A stretch of 64,000 nucleotides of DNA from Emergomyces orientalis (lineage: Eukaryota > Ascomycota > Eurotiomycetes > Onygenales > Ajellomycetaceae), in the NCBI GenBank assembly GCA_002110485.1, contig MOWL01000001.1:992001-1056000 (forward strand), written 5' to 3'. This document shows positions 47,701 to 60,121 of the stretch, one piece after another. A model generated the notes under the pieces. The model ran no database searches. It was not told where the DNA came from and saw only the letters and a program-made list of their open reading frames with translations. The position numbers were made by a program, and so were the translations under genes. How positions within the stretch are numbered: position 1 is the stretch's first letter; the number at the start of each line of letters is the position of its first letter.

Positions 47701-50700
47701 GATAGAGGGGCGGGGAGGGCATACTTTAGAGCTCCATGAGGGGCGCAACTGCAATACAAGACCAGCAAATTCTGTCTTATATAGCTCATTATTCCATAGC
47801 AGATGCAGGAACCCAGCAGTTCGGTGATAGGGTAGCAGTGTCTCACAAGGCCTAAGCTGCTCGGGTCTGTCACTCTGCAATTGGAGGATTCCATTTTCGT
47901 GCCTCCTCAGATAGGAGAATTTTCATTAGCACGAGATTCTGCATGATTTCAACGGTGTTGCTTGGTAAAAAGCCTTTTCTTTCTGTGGGTTTTTCCTGAG
48001 CAATTTGCATTTCGTTTTCACTCGCTGGATGTAATGACTCCTGAGTTCAAGTGATGCAGACCATGTAGATCTTAGGGATGATAAATAGTGATGGATGCAC
48101 GGAGTATGAATGAGTATCATACTGCTAGATATTTTGGAGTTATGTCCCAGGCAATTGAATTATAGCTCTTGCTTTATTTTTTTATTTTTTGTTTATTCAC
48201 TGCATCATTTGAACGTTGGATGTTGGGCGAAATATGGGAGTGCTTGGCTGCTGACGGGAGTATTCCGCTACTTTCTCATGGGGCTTTAGATGCAGTATCT
48301 CTCATGTCAGATTATATACTGAAGAAACCGTACTTTGTGTCCACAGATGCTTGCACTCATTTTGAATCCCGGCATTCGTAGTTACGGAGTGTGTTAGATT
48401 TATTTTTCGGTTTTTGGGGAATTTGTGCTGGATCGTCGTCGATCGTTAAGTAACTAACCAAAATCGGCCTCGAGCATCTCCTTGCTCAACTCAAGGACTC
48501 ATCTGCCCAGTTTGACCAACTGAGATATGAACCTCAATGCTGGCATCGCCATCGTCACTCGGCGCATCCTGCCCTCGCTTTTGACAATGGTTGCTGAATA
48601 AAAGTTTCAAACTCTTTCAGCCTCCCAATCATCGAGCAGGGGTCATCTTAGACCTTAACATCGCCCTGTGTCCGATGAATTTCCGAACATTGCCCTCACT
48701 CTCCAAAATTTTTGTAGCTAACTTCCTGTTTCCTTCAGAAGTACAGATTTCAAACTTCGAATCATGCTGCTTCTGGGTTTTCTCCACGATTCTGACGGCA
48801 CCGTCGTGGGGCAATAACATCAATCTCAAATTAGCACCGAGGTTAGTTTGTTGAGGCGTGTTTCAACGCGACTTAGCCCCGCCGGGATTTATCCTGGGAA
48901 TCTGCGATGCCTGGACGTTTGATCTGCCTGGACCACAATTGCATGAACTCACTTAAAAGTAGCGAACGTCAGCTATTATTACGGCCCCGTCTTTTGCTGA
49001 AAGCCCGAGATGAAGGTGTACCAACTGCAGTATCCAGGCTTCCCGCCCTTTGCATTCCATTCAGATGATACACTACAGCAATGCGCCTAGGGTATCATGT
49101 TTCGTACCTAATACCTGAGGCGGGAAGAGGGCATTATTCCACACTGGATCAAACTGTGATACAAGACACAGCAACTGGAAGGAGTCTTTGTCAAGGACCG
49201 CTCCTTGTAACATCAGCATAATCATCAACAGAATATCTAGCGATGCGAGATTACCAGTTTTCCTTGCATTATTAGGAAATACTGAGACTGGATCCTTGGC
49301 CCTGACGATGAAGAAATTAACTCGCTGGCTTGAACCTAAATTTAGCGAGGAGACTTCGAAGAACCAGACTAAGCCGCGCCTTTTCACCTTCCTGAAATTC
49401 TTAGTTATCGATGTCAGTAATCTCTTTTGGCTACTTCGACTTTTTGGCCCAAGGGTTCAGGACTAGCTAGATAATATTACGATCGCTTATCACAGGATGT
49501 GATACGGACATGGACAGGAATTAACAGGGACAGGAATTAAATTAAGCGTGGGGAGCAGAAGGCTTAAACTGAAACTGGGCTGCCAGTGTGGGCACTGGAT
49601 TTGTTTTACTATTTGTCGATCACGTCGTTGTTTGATACCTCGCTCCAGTTTGTCTAGCTTGGATTCTTGACGCGAAGTGCACTGTAATTTCTGCCATTCA
49701 GGAGCTGGCGGAGACTAATTAGCCGTTACACTCGAGGAATTAAGATGATCAGGGAGCATGGATGAGAGCCACTCCCAGGCCTGGCTTCACCACCGAGCGG
49801 CAAGGGTAGGAGCATTGGTCCTTTTCCATTTCTCATCTAATGTTGAAGAAGCTCCCTGTCGATGACGAGAACAATGCGAAGGATGGTCCCGAAGAGTGAA
49901 ACAAAACCCGGCGCATGTGGGGTTCACACCTCGTCAATCCCAGTTGACAATCGTTGTGGGAGTCGCGCATTGCGAAGTGAAGCATGTTTCTTTTCGTCTT
50001 GCTACCCGGGAAGCCCTTCTAAACTGGACTGGCTGCATACCCTCTCCCCGCTCTGTGGCCCGGCGGCTCGCGATTGCAGAAATCGCCCCTCCGCCTCTTT
50101 TTTGCGAAGTTGTGTACAATGCCCTCATGGGCCTCGTTGAAGTTCCTCAAGTTTTCACGACATGCTCCCTTTTGCAATTGGTCGGTGACATGGAGGAGCT
50201 ATTCATTAACTCTGTTTCTCCACCATTCCTGCTAAACCCTTTTCGTTTCTGAATAATCCGATCGTTACTCAGATTTTCTGTCGTATAGTACGTACCTTCA
50301 TATTGCAAGGTTCCTCTTTCCTTTCTACTCTCGGCCTTTGGGTCGTTTGCTTTGTGTGAAGTCGGGAAAGGGATATTTGATCTGTGGAGCTTTTTCCTTT
50401 ATATCCCCATTGGCAAGCTCCGTGTCCAAGTATGTTGTGCCTTTCAGTCTCGCGTCTAGGCAAGCGTAAGATTACCGCCTAGAACTTGGTCCATCATTCG
50501 CCCAGTCCAATTTTAGCAGAGGGCTAACGGCAGCTATTCCGGAGAACGGTCTCTCTCTAAGCGGCCGCCGCCAGCCCTTGAAAGCCGCCCCATCATTTAA
50601 TTTATGATGCGGGTTGTAAATAGCCCATATTATTATTTCCCCCTAATGCCAACCCTCTCTTAGCACAACCATCCTTCTGGTCCCTCATCCCAGTCCCGCC

Positions 50701-51219
50701 CGATCTACAAATGTCTATTTTGACTGACCACTATAATAACACTACTATGCACTACCATTCTGTCTTTCTTTCGCTCAAGAAGTTCGAGAAGTTCTCTCGT
50801 TTCGCGAATCCCCGAACTCAGCCCTAAAAATTCAATAATGACCATCAGCTCTGATATATCTCCCCAACCATAACTCTTCTGTTCTTTGACGTGTCAAAGT
50901 CACTCTTTCGTCTGAGGTGGGGTGGTTTAATTTTTATTTGTTATTTTGGTTTTACACATTGGAGTTGCATCATTCCCACCGCCTTTCCGCTGCCCCTCTC
51001 CCTGCTTAACTATCTCCTCACACTGAAGGCACCTCGAAGAGACAAGTCCCACGCGACCCATAATACCTTTCACACGTTGATCTTACAGAAGCGCGAAACA
51101 AAAGCAATTCAATCCAAAAGGCCAGGACTTCCTTTCAGGTCTACAGCGCTTCGCGCTGATTCTACAATACGATTTACTTGGGCATCATCAGGCAGCCTGC
51201 TAGGGCTTGATAGCTCTAG
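44781..51219. other. 6.4 kb spacer with startless coding-like frames
   Basis: Mostly AT-rich. Frames at 48629-48862 and 49073-49387 (minus) and 49869-50252 (plus) look coding-like but lack an ATG; they have their own entry. A 140-codon frame at 47300-47722 (minus) has an ATG but no recognisable motif. From about 50560 on, sequence is C/T-rich and is probably promoter and leader of the Myb gene. Confidence 0.45.
48629..50252. pseudogene. Cluster of broken coding-like frames
   Basis: Three stretches without stops have balanced codon use and mixed residues. 48862-48629 (minus) gives 77 residues including HDGAVRIVEKTQKQHDSKFE. 49387-49073 (minus) gives 104 residues including FPPQ just before a GTATTAG donor-like site. 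49869-50252 (plus) gives 127 residues including EALLNWTGCIP. None opens with ATG, and I could not join them with clean splice sites. They could be exons of one minus-strand gene and a neighbour, or remains of genes decayed by mutation. No family is recognised. Confidence 0.25.
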
Positions 51220-51237
51220 CAGCGCCGGTGTACAACC

Positions 51238-52411
51238 GTGACGCTGGCGGATCCATATCGGGATTATCAGATTGATTACTCGGCACAAGAGCAGTCGAAG
51301 GCTCAGGAGCAACAAAATCAGCTGGTTTACCAAGCAAATCAGCAGTCTACACAGGCACTTCATCATGCGGCGAGGCCCGATGTTGCTTTCCTCCCAGGTG
51401 GCCAGCATCATCAAACCTTTCAACAGCAGCAGCAACAGCAATCACATCATCACCACCAGCAGGCATCGCAGCAGCAACAGCAACAGCAGCACGGGCAGCC
51501 TGGCGCTGTTACATTGTCCTCTGCAGGCTCCCATAACGCTGTGCGCGACATCCAACCACCCGCTCTACTCCCCGCGCAGATGGTAGCACCCCAGCTTCCA
51601 CCTCACTTTAACACCGGACCGCTCCACCTACCATCGTATGCGAGCAAGCGACACGGAACCAAAAGAGCGCGCATCGATGAAGGCCCTGCCGAAGCCGGTG
51701 ACGATCACACAACAGGACTCAGTCTCTCAATGCTGTCCGATGCATCCCACGGAGATGAGCGGCAGTCTGCCGATATGCTCTTGTCTGCGCAATCAGATCC
51801 TACATCGCACCACCAGCCTCCCTCTCAACACGAATACCAACCGACTTCCTCACTGCACCAGCAGCACCATCATCACCATCGATTGCCGTCGCAAGCCACA
51901 CTTGTGGGGGCCCAGCGCTCCGATGCAGAATTGACATCACCTGGAGGTGCGTCTGGGCCTCCGAGCGTGGTAGGCCAACCAGGGATGCCTGAACCCGCAC
52001 CGCGACCGCGAGGACCAAAACTAAAATTTACCCCGGAGGAAGACGCCTTACTAGTAGAGCTGAAGGAAAACAAGAACCTGACATGGAAGCAAATTGCCGA
52101 TTTTTTCCCTGGTCGTACCAGCGGCACACTGCAAGTTCGCTACTGTACTAAACTGAAAGCCAAGGCAACGGTCTGGACGGATGAGATGGTACGACTATTC
52201 TTTTTTTTATTTTTTTCTTTTTTTTGGCTCTCAGGCACTACCAATCATTCGTGAAGGATACGGGTATGGGTTGGGCTAACATCCTTTGTAGGTGCAACGG
52301 TTGCGTAACGCGATCCACGAGTACGAAAATGATCGCTGGCGTGTGATTGCGAATAAGGTTGGGAGTGGGTTCTCACCTGCAGCATGTCGAGACAAAGCCA
52401 CAGAATTATAG
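51238..52411 (+). CDS. Myb/SANT DNA-binding protein with Gln/His runs (5' end uncertain)
   Basis: Exons 51238-52188 and 52292-52411 give about 356 aa, joined over a 103-nt phase-0 intron (GTACGA...TGTAG). The N-terminal half is Gln-rich, with two polyQ and two polyHis runs at about residues 63-85 and 210-216. A short basic patch, KRHGTKRARID, may be a nuclear signal. The C-terminal 110 residues hold a tandem SANT/Myb pair: KLKFTPEEDALLVELKENK with WKQIADFFPGRTSGTLQVRY, then VWTDEMVQRLRNAIHEYEND with WRVIANKVG and the closing ACRDKATEL. This family is found in many filamentous fungi; targets are unknown. The frame opens with GTG (A at -3), and a stop lies 21 nt upstream. No in-frame ATG precedes the conserved-looking DPYRDYQIDY stretch, so an upstream exon or a non-ATG start is needed. 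Confidence 0.82.
51422..51493 (+). repeat. CAG/CAA and CAT/CAC trinucleotide runs
   Basis: In-frame glutamine and histidine codon repeats inside the Myb/SANT gene. They are likely to vary in length between strains. Confidence 0.85.
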
Positions 52412-54271
52412 ACATGCTATCGCAGGAATCATCGCAGGAATCTCCCGTTTTTGGACCCACTTAAGAGAAGTTTCTAGGATACGGTTAGCGCTTTCTTCTG
52501 GTGGATATGTGCGACTGGGAGATGGACGTCTTCTTTGTCGGAGTAGTTACGTTTGGCCCTGATTGCTCCCTTCGGCCTTATTGTTACAGCGTTCGCAAAG
52601 AAAATTCTATCGGGTCATCCCGCAACCCCTGAACCGAAAATGGGGACGATGACGGGTTTAGCGCTAATCCGATATAACCTGAGGGCGTATGAGAACATCT
52701 ATCTTTAAAGAAAAACAAATAAAGGGAAAAAAGCAAAAGTCAAGACTGACATGTTGGTGGGAGCTGGAAATCCGAAACAGTAATATAGCAGGGAATGTGA
52801 AAGTCACACGGATCACAAATTACTGTCCGTATGGTCGCGAATTGTCTGTCTGCCGCGAACAAGCGGTATCGGCTTCGCCCAGCCTCCGAAAGTCTGTGAC
52901 TATCCTCCGGCTGCTCTGCTTGTTGTATCTACTTTTGTTTTGGCATGAAACTTGTTGGGTGAATGGGATTGGTTAACGTTTGGCATTGCGCAACAATGAT
53001 ACCCATTTTTTTTTACTTTTCCTATCTGTCTTTTCTCTGGGGGGGGGGGGGGTGGGCTTATTATTACTACTACTATTATTATTCACTAATCACACTCGTT
53101 GGTAATCATTTCCTAGTGTTCTTCTATTTCCCTGTTAATTTCATTTTTCTTTCATTTTTTCATTTTGTTCATTTTTTGTCGGATGGGGGTTTCTATGAGG
53201 TCAACATAAACGGTTGCGAAAGTGGTCAGATATGGGGGCTCTTCGTTTATACGATATTTTTATACCTTATTTCGTAACATTCTTCTTTTATTGCTTTTGG
53301 TGAATCCTCATGTCTTTGCGTGGCCTCAATGTTCCACGACAATACTGGCCCGTATGTTTCTTGTACTGGCCGTTCCTTTGTTTTTCAGACATAAGTACGG
53401 AGTATGAGTGTATAAATCCTTGGTATCAGGCGGTTTTGGATGGATATCCAAGGTCATCGTTTTGGTTTGCGCTTCACTTAGAGCCTTTTCCTTTGTATGC
53501 CATTGTGACCTTTCCTTTTGTTCCGCGCGGACAGGGATATTGAGCATCCACAAGGATATCGGCAGAAGTGTCGAGCAAAGAAGGTGAGGCTACTCTGGGG
53601 CTGAAAATGGAGCATGTTAAGAAAAACAGAGAAGAATTGTTAACACGTGAACCATCTCTTTTTCCGGCTGTCCAACCTGTGAGGGTGGCTTTGTGGAGTT
53701 TTCAGTCCCTTGTTCACTTTTGTAGTCCCAGTGGTCTCCTGTACTCCTTGAGGTCTCACCGTTTCTTTATGCATAGTACTAGTATGGAAAAGCGGATTTG
53801 GCCGTTTGTCGTGACATCGTTAATGTGAGCCGTTAGCAATTCTTGCGAAGGTTACACGCAGGCAGGGTACCAGGGAAAAGGTATCATCCTCATTCCCATT
53901 CCATGCTATCGCAAAGGCCGGTAGACTCCCAGGCCGATTTACGGTTCCTGAGAGAGTTATATCAAAGGCAGAAGGCAGAGGATGAACCTCAGAAGGTGGT
54001 TGGTGTCCAGAAATGGAATTGAAGGGCTAACCCCAACTCGACCAACATGGCAAGGAGCCAATTGGCCAATTAGGACAGAGTTCAATCACATGACAGTTCA
54101 AAAAAGTTGCTGACTAATCAATATTGGAAACCCAATTCCCCCTCGGACAGATCCGGTTGGTTGCTTGGATGTCAACCTCAACTTCAACCTCATCTCCAAA
54201 TAATATCAGACCACCCTCGCCCTCCAAGCCGCAACCACCACCATTTCAAAAAGCCATTGGCAGTCGGAACA
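52412..54271. other. Intergenic, Myb 3' flank and COX4 promoter
   Basis: T-rich sequence with a run of 14 G at 53039-53052 and a TACGGAGTA motif at 53396-53404. Frames of up to 104 codons across the T/G-rich part are Phe/Tyr-rich and random. The last 200 bp before COX4 are C/A-rich, as in a fungal leader. Confidence 0.5.
53039..53052. repeat. Poly(G) run of 14
   Basis: Fourteen consecutive guanines, then TGGG. A place where assembly length errors are likely. Confidence 0.8.
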
Positions 54272-55583
54272 ATGTTTGCTCAGCGAACTGCCTTCGCCCT
54301 TGCCAGGCGCACTCCCGTCCAGGCCCTTGCCAGACGCTCTTTTTCCGCATCACTCGTCCGACGTATGTGCCCGCCCTTTTGATGTTTTCCTCCATTCGAT
54401 CTTCGCATCGCCCCAATTGTGCCCCAATAACCATTCAATATACGGTCAATTCTGCAAGGCGCTTTTGGCCTAGCAATTTTCTTAACTGTTTGCTAATTTC
54501 AAGTTTTATGCTTTTCTAGGTGATGCCGGAAAGCCGGCCACATCTAAATGGGACCCAAAGCCCGGAGAGCCTGTGGGCAAACTAGTTTCTTTTGAAGGTT
54601 AGCTAATGGATTTTCGCCTGTCCGCCCTATACTCCTCTATCCTTATCTCGACTCAATGTTTGGAGTCGAATACGACCTCTTGGGGCGTTAATTCATTCCA
54701 TCATGACAGCCTTGCCATCAGTGGCCCAGCAATATGATCAGAATAAACATTGGTCCTCGTTACATGAAACAGGTTTTCTGACGGTTTGAATGCAGATATT
54801 GCGGAGCAAACCGACCTTCTCCCCCCCGGCGCGAAACCGGGAACCATGCCCACGGACTACGAACAAGCAACTGGTTTGGAGAGATTGGAACTTCTAGGAA
54901 AGATGCATGGAATTGATGTTTTCGATATGCGACCCCTTGATGCGTCGAGAATGGGTGCGTGACTTCCAATGTTCTTTTACACATCTCATTCCAAACATAC
55001 AATATTGGGTAGTGTGGTTGGGATCTTGGGGGGAATGCTTGGGAAGACTCTATTCAGTCGTTCTTAAACTCTAAGTCGATATGCGAATTTGACAGGAACC
55101 CTTGAGAACCCGATTATCGTTAAATCCGGTGGGGATGAGCAATATGCCGGCTGCACCGGATACCCCGCCGACTCCCATTCTGTTATCTGGCTGACGGTAA
55201 GGATATTCTCAATTGGAGGTGGAGACTGCTGCTGGCCTGCATATCTTTATTTTTCCATGGGCAGTTAGCTGAATGGTTCATCTTCTACGTACTTTAGGTC
55301 AGCCGCGACCGACCGATCGAACGATGCTCAGAGTGCGGCAACGTCGTGAAGATGGAATATGTTGGACCTGAGGCGGATCCCCATGCCCACCACGGTACGT
55401 ATGCTCTTCGTTATATTAAATCATGATTAAATTTGTATATTTATTATATTATACGCATTCTTCGAGGTCAATTTGGATATACAATATGACTGACATACAT
55501 GTTTTCCAGATGAACACCACCACGCCCATGAAGACCCCAAAACCATGGCTGACTTCGTCAAGCCCGAATACTGGTATAAATAG
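54272..55583 (+). CDS. COX4: Cytochrome c oxidase subunit IV (COX4, COX5B homologue)
   Basis: Six exons, 54272-54362, 54520-54597, 54796-54954, 55096-55196, 55298-55394 and 55510-55583, give 199 aa. All junctions keep phase, with donors GTATGT, GTTAGC, GTGCGT, GTAAGG and GTACGT. The first 30 residues are Arg/Ala/Ser-rich without acidic residues and end RRSFSASLVRR, a clear mitochondrial presequence. The body has GKLVSFEDIAEQTDLLPPGA, GLERLELLGKMHGIDVFDMRP and TLENPIIVKSGGDEQYAGCTG. Zinc ligands are C129, H137, C153 and C156, the same set as yeast Cox4. The subunit sits on the matrix side of complex IV and is needed for its assembly. The tail is His-rich (HAHHDEHHHAHEDP) and ends PEYWYK. A possible AATAAA poly(A) signal lies at 55904-55909. 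Confidence 0.96.
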
Positions 55584-58500
55584 ATGCCTGAACCCTTTTT
55601 TCCTCCGAGAGGATGAGAAGAGGTCCATGAACTTAATCTACTTGCTTTCGAAATTTGGAGTCACAGGGGACCCAATGTAAAACGGGTTACACAAACAGCA
55701 TTTTACCCAATTTTGTTTCGTTTCTCTCATGTCTACGCACCCGCATTTGCGTAAACGCCCCACCACTCTCTGTGCCTCTCCCATGTGCCATCATACCTTA
55801 TTACAATCACGCGGGTCACATACCGATCCTACTCCATCCACCCAGCTGACATTTCCTTTTTCATTTTCATATGTAGAATATTTCAGTTTTGTATTACAAC
55901 TTAAATAAAAGGGGGGAAACATTTTGCATATGAATTTTGAGGCTTTCATTGATTTAGATGTCTCATTGTTTGATTTCCTCCATCAGTGTGGCGCGTACGG
56001 CCAAATGTCCATATGTGGTGCAGAGTAGCTATGAGCTAATTCTAGGCAGTATTTGCTTACGCGCTCATGCAAGTTCAACGTTCGACTTTGTTCCCCCACA
56101 ACCCCCTCTCTACCCTCCTTCGACTTGCATACCGCCAAGATTGCATCGAAGATCACATTCAATGCTAAATGACTATGTTCGGTTTATATGCAATGGATAA
56201 AAGCATCGGAGATTATCTCAATGTCTTCAGTTCCCACTCTCTTTGGTCCATCTTATTCGATCCAAACACCCACCCTCAAAATCACCTAGTGTGCTGAGTA
56301 TATAGAAGTCTGTACGATTGCGCGTACCTCAACTCATAATCACCAACCTCAACCAGTGTGTTAAGATATCACTTCCCGGGCGGCTACTTCCCCTGTCTTT
56401 GATACAAGGTGTCATCACAGCCAAATATCCCGCGTCTCATTCTATCAACTGAGTCTCCTTGGCTCCGCTGAGAGGTACATACATTAGCTCCACTCAGATC
56501 GCCGGTTCATGTTTCACAAAGAGCCTCTCACCCTACCTAGATAGGTACCATCGCAGGTTGCATGTTCATATTTTCAATTGTTTTCCTGTTCACCCTCGCA
56601 TGCTCCGCATTTGCTTTTTTTTCCACCTTCGTCTCCCCTTTACATAGGGGAGGCCATTAACCATTGACCGTTGAATCGTAACACTTCTCAGTCGTAACGC
56701 TGCATTTTGTTCGTTCCGACCTCCCTTTTGCACATCATCCCTTCAACCTAGTATGAGGTTCAATTGATACAATAGAAAAAGAGGGCGGATTAAACTGGAG
56801 AGTGGTCGAGGTATGTTCCCTTTTTGCACCCTTTACTTTCTTCCATTATCTTCCCCTTCTTTCTTTTGTAACATTTCTTGTCCTCGCCATGAAAGTAGGC
56901 GGGCTTGTTTCTCCTGTCTGCCCAGCTGTATTCATAGTGGAAATGGGTGGGACAGTACTTACTATAGAAGTAGGAAGACCAGCTGCACATTACAGCAGAT
57001 TCGTCTCTCTCACATATTGTCTAGGTATACGCAATGTGGCGTTGATTGCATATCAACGGTGTGAAATGCGACCCCTTCTTGGAGGAAACTGGGGCATGCA
57101 GGTATGCCATCAGCATGTGGAATTAACACTACGGAGCAACATGAGTTGTTTCTGACATGATTATGGAGCATACGATTGCCAAAGCCTCAAGTGTTCCATT
57201 TGAGAGAGGGGTTCTTTCACAAAAATCTTTGTCATCAATGCTAGCAAACCGGCGAACTACCAGTTTGAATCACGAAAGATCGGAGAAGAGGTGGCATTCC
57301 CTGCCTGTTCAGTCTGTATTGTATATTATGGTACCATCTAATCCATCCATACAGCAGTTCGACTCTGGTGAATATTAAAATGACCTGCAAGCGAAGGGAA
57401 CTTCAGAAAAGTTCACCGATAGTGTCGACAGAATGGACCGACCCCCCCTTTCTCAAAAGTAATCGTGGACTGATCGTTATTGAAGGTGTTTGACGCAGGC
57501 AAAGACTGATGTACGATGTGATGTCGTGCAATGTGCTTAGCCACATTAGAAGGTGGGAAAACTTTTTACATTTCAATGGCAGTGTTTGGAATGAAACGCG
57601 CAGTGCTGGGTGTAGTTTTTGCCTCTGTATGGTATATCGTTACCATCAGAGGGGGACTTCTTGCTTTGCTAAAGTCTGGGAGGTTGGAGGAATACAGGAT
57701 ATACTTACCTATGTGGGTATTTCACCAATACCACGAGTTAAGTAGTCGGGAAGCCCCGCCATATAGCAGTGGGGCTCGAAAGGTAGCACCCCGGGTGTGA
57801 AATGCCTCTACTATTGGATTACGGAAGTCAAAGCTGCGGAGAAAAAACATTTCTTGCTTTCTCCAGTGGGTAGTCGCAGGCCGGTCAGCATACTTCGAAT
57901 TGCCGTTCTAGCTCTCACCAAATGACGCTGGAAAAGGGTGGGAACCAGGGCGTAGATGCTGTGGGCGCAGCGAGAACCTTGGACATACCAATATGCGCAT
58001 TACGGTGCGTGTAGTAGGGTGGTAGACAGTAGCATATTTTAAAGAGTTGGTTTTCCTTCTGCTGCCTGTTCGAGTGATTTCTCGAACGAAAGACGGAAAA
58101 CGGTGTGGACAAGTGTCACGCAATCCGGTTGCAACAGTAAACCCTTCCAAGCGGTACACAAAAGCGGGCGGAGTATATTCATACCCGAACGAATAGAGGA
58201 GAGTTGTTTCGGTTAAATATCCTTCGTTGGTGGTAGGAATGGTACGGAGCTGGATGCAGATATTCAACTCAGGGTGGCAGAAAGATGATTTTCATACGCA
58301 AGATGAACGCCGCAAAGTTCAGCTAGCATGTGTATTCCGTTGACATATGTAAGTGGCTGTACAGGGATAACGGGCAATATAACTCACAAAATTAGGTCGA
58401 CCAAACCGAACTGGATTAACTTAGATGACACGGGAGATATTTTTTAGAACTATTGGGTAAATGGGATTCAAATTTTGTAAACCCCAAAATCATCTCATCG

Positions 58501-58670
58501 ACCGAGCATTCCCGATAGAATGATCTGGTATCTGAACATATAATATGACAAAAAGGAGCCTAGTGTTAATAGCTAACAGCGTTACGTGATATGGCTTTCA
58601 ACAACTAGGTTAAGTTTATGTAGGGTAGAAAGAGCGTAATTCAGTATTTCTTAACTCGTTCCCTATCAAG

Positions 58671-58937
58671 ATGTCATTGTCTTCTTATTGCACACAAGGG
58701 AAAGGCAAGTCTGCAGGACTTAGAAAGCTAGACCCGGGAATATCGTACTTGGTCCCCAGATATGCTTTTCAAGGTGACGGAACGAATCATCCTTGGCCGC
58801 GAGCTAAAAGGAGACGAGGAACAGATTTTGAAAACGGAACACCATTGCGGCCACCAGCTCTGAGGGGAGAGTTTAGATTGGCCGAGCTAATAGTCGGTTG
58901 TGCATGCCGACAAACACGGATAGAGCTGTTTTGCTAG
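58671..58937 (+). CDS. Doubtful hypothetical ORF, 88 aa
   Basis: An ATG frame with a purine at -3, mixed residues, a central basic patch (RAKRRRG) and a Cys-containing tail. No family, signal peptide or introns are seen. It lies alone in a spacer and may be chance. Confidence 0.18.
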   Translation: MSLSSYCTQGKGKSAGLRKLDPGISYLVPRYAFQGDGTNHPWPRAKRRRGTDFENGTPLRPPALRGEFRLAELIVGCACRQTRIELFC

Positions 58938-60104
58938 TGAGCCTATCGGATCGAGCTCGGTGCTTCGGAGGCACCGAATCTGCGGGTAGAACTGCAACAC
59001 AAACTTCGGGGAGGATGGTCAAATGAATGACGGATCGCTGAACTGATAATCCGTTGGGGAGACATTGCCAGCTGTTAGTTGTTACCTAAAGAAAATCCCC
59101 GTGTACCTGTGAAATATTCAAACTGTGGGGTGACCGCATCTCTTTCAGACAGTTGACCCAAAGCTTAATACTCCAGAAGAAAGGGAAAAGCAACCAAATG
59201 AGTCACACGTTTTGACCAACCATTAAAAGAAAAACAAGAAAAAACCAAAGGGGGAAAAAAACTAAAGTAAAAAAAAATTGAAGTTCGGGGATCCCAACTG
59301 AAACGAACGGATGATCGAAGAGAACGCACCCAACTTCTTAGCATATTTTGGTATGGCATAATAGATGCGGCAAAGCAGTCGGAAGACACAAGAAAGGTAA
59401 ATTCTGTCCTCCGGCACACGGTGCACAGAAGCATAACATACTTGAGGCCGGGTTGATATATCCAATCAAGGGCAGTGGGGTAGTGTATCTACCACAGCGC
59501 CTGGTGAAAATAACTGCAGCAAAAATTTAGCGGCGCTCGTAAAAGGTATATAACTAAATAATTAAATGAAAAAAAGAGCAATGTGACAGGCGAGAGTATC
59601 CATGAGGATTTCTCCCCGTCGAAAGACCACCGAGACCCGATCTGTAATTTAAGGATTAGTGTAGTAGTTAGCCACCTTTATGCAGCTGCAACGATTCGAA
59701 TCAGAATAGATCCTTGACGCCTTCGGGGGCTGGTAGGATAGTCGCGATTTTCAGAGGTCACCGATGGCGTAGGTAGCTGATAGAGAACAGAACGGTATAT
59801 TCATTGCAGGATGAAAATGAAACAGAAATATAATAGCGATCTTTTTGACGTTGTGTTCCTTTGACAAAGCCATTTCCCATGCCAGTCAAGCCTCACAGCA
59901 AGGAGGGGAGATGATTAATGTCATCCAACCAACTGGTATTAAAAGGAGCAGAAATGAGAAGAAGAAAAATGCGAAAACAGAAAGGAAGAAAAAGAAAAAA
60001 AAAGAAACGAAAAAGGGGGGAAACAAACTGGAAAAAACGAGAGCGTGCATGTGCAACTATGCTCATTCTTCACTGTTAATCTCACGCTTAACACACACAG
60101 CTAA

Positions 60105-60121
60105 GACTCTCTCTCTCTCTC
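60105..60121. repeat. (CT)n microsatellite
   Basis: About eight CT units in the COX4-Myb spacer. Confidence 0.8.

Noticed and set aside
47300..47722. 140-codon minus-strand frame in the 44.8-51.2 kb spacer
   Set aside because: It has an ATG but mixed AT-rich codons, no recognisable motif and no splice support; it may be chance.
52963..53277. 104-codon frame rich in Phe and Tyr
   Set aside because: Produced by T-rich sequence around a 14-G run; no coding character.
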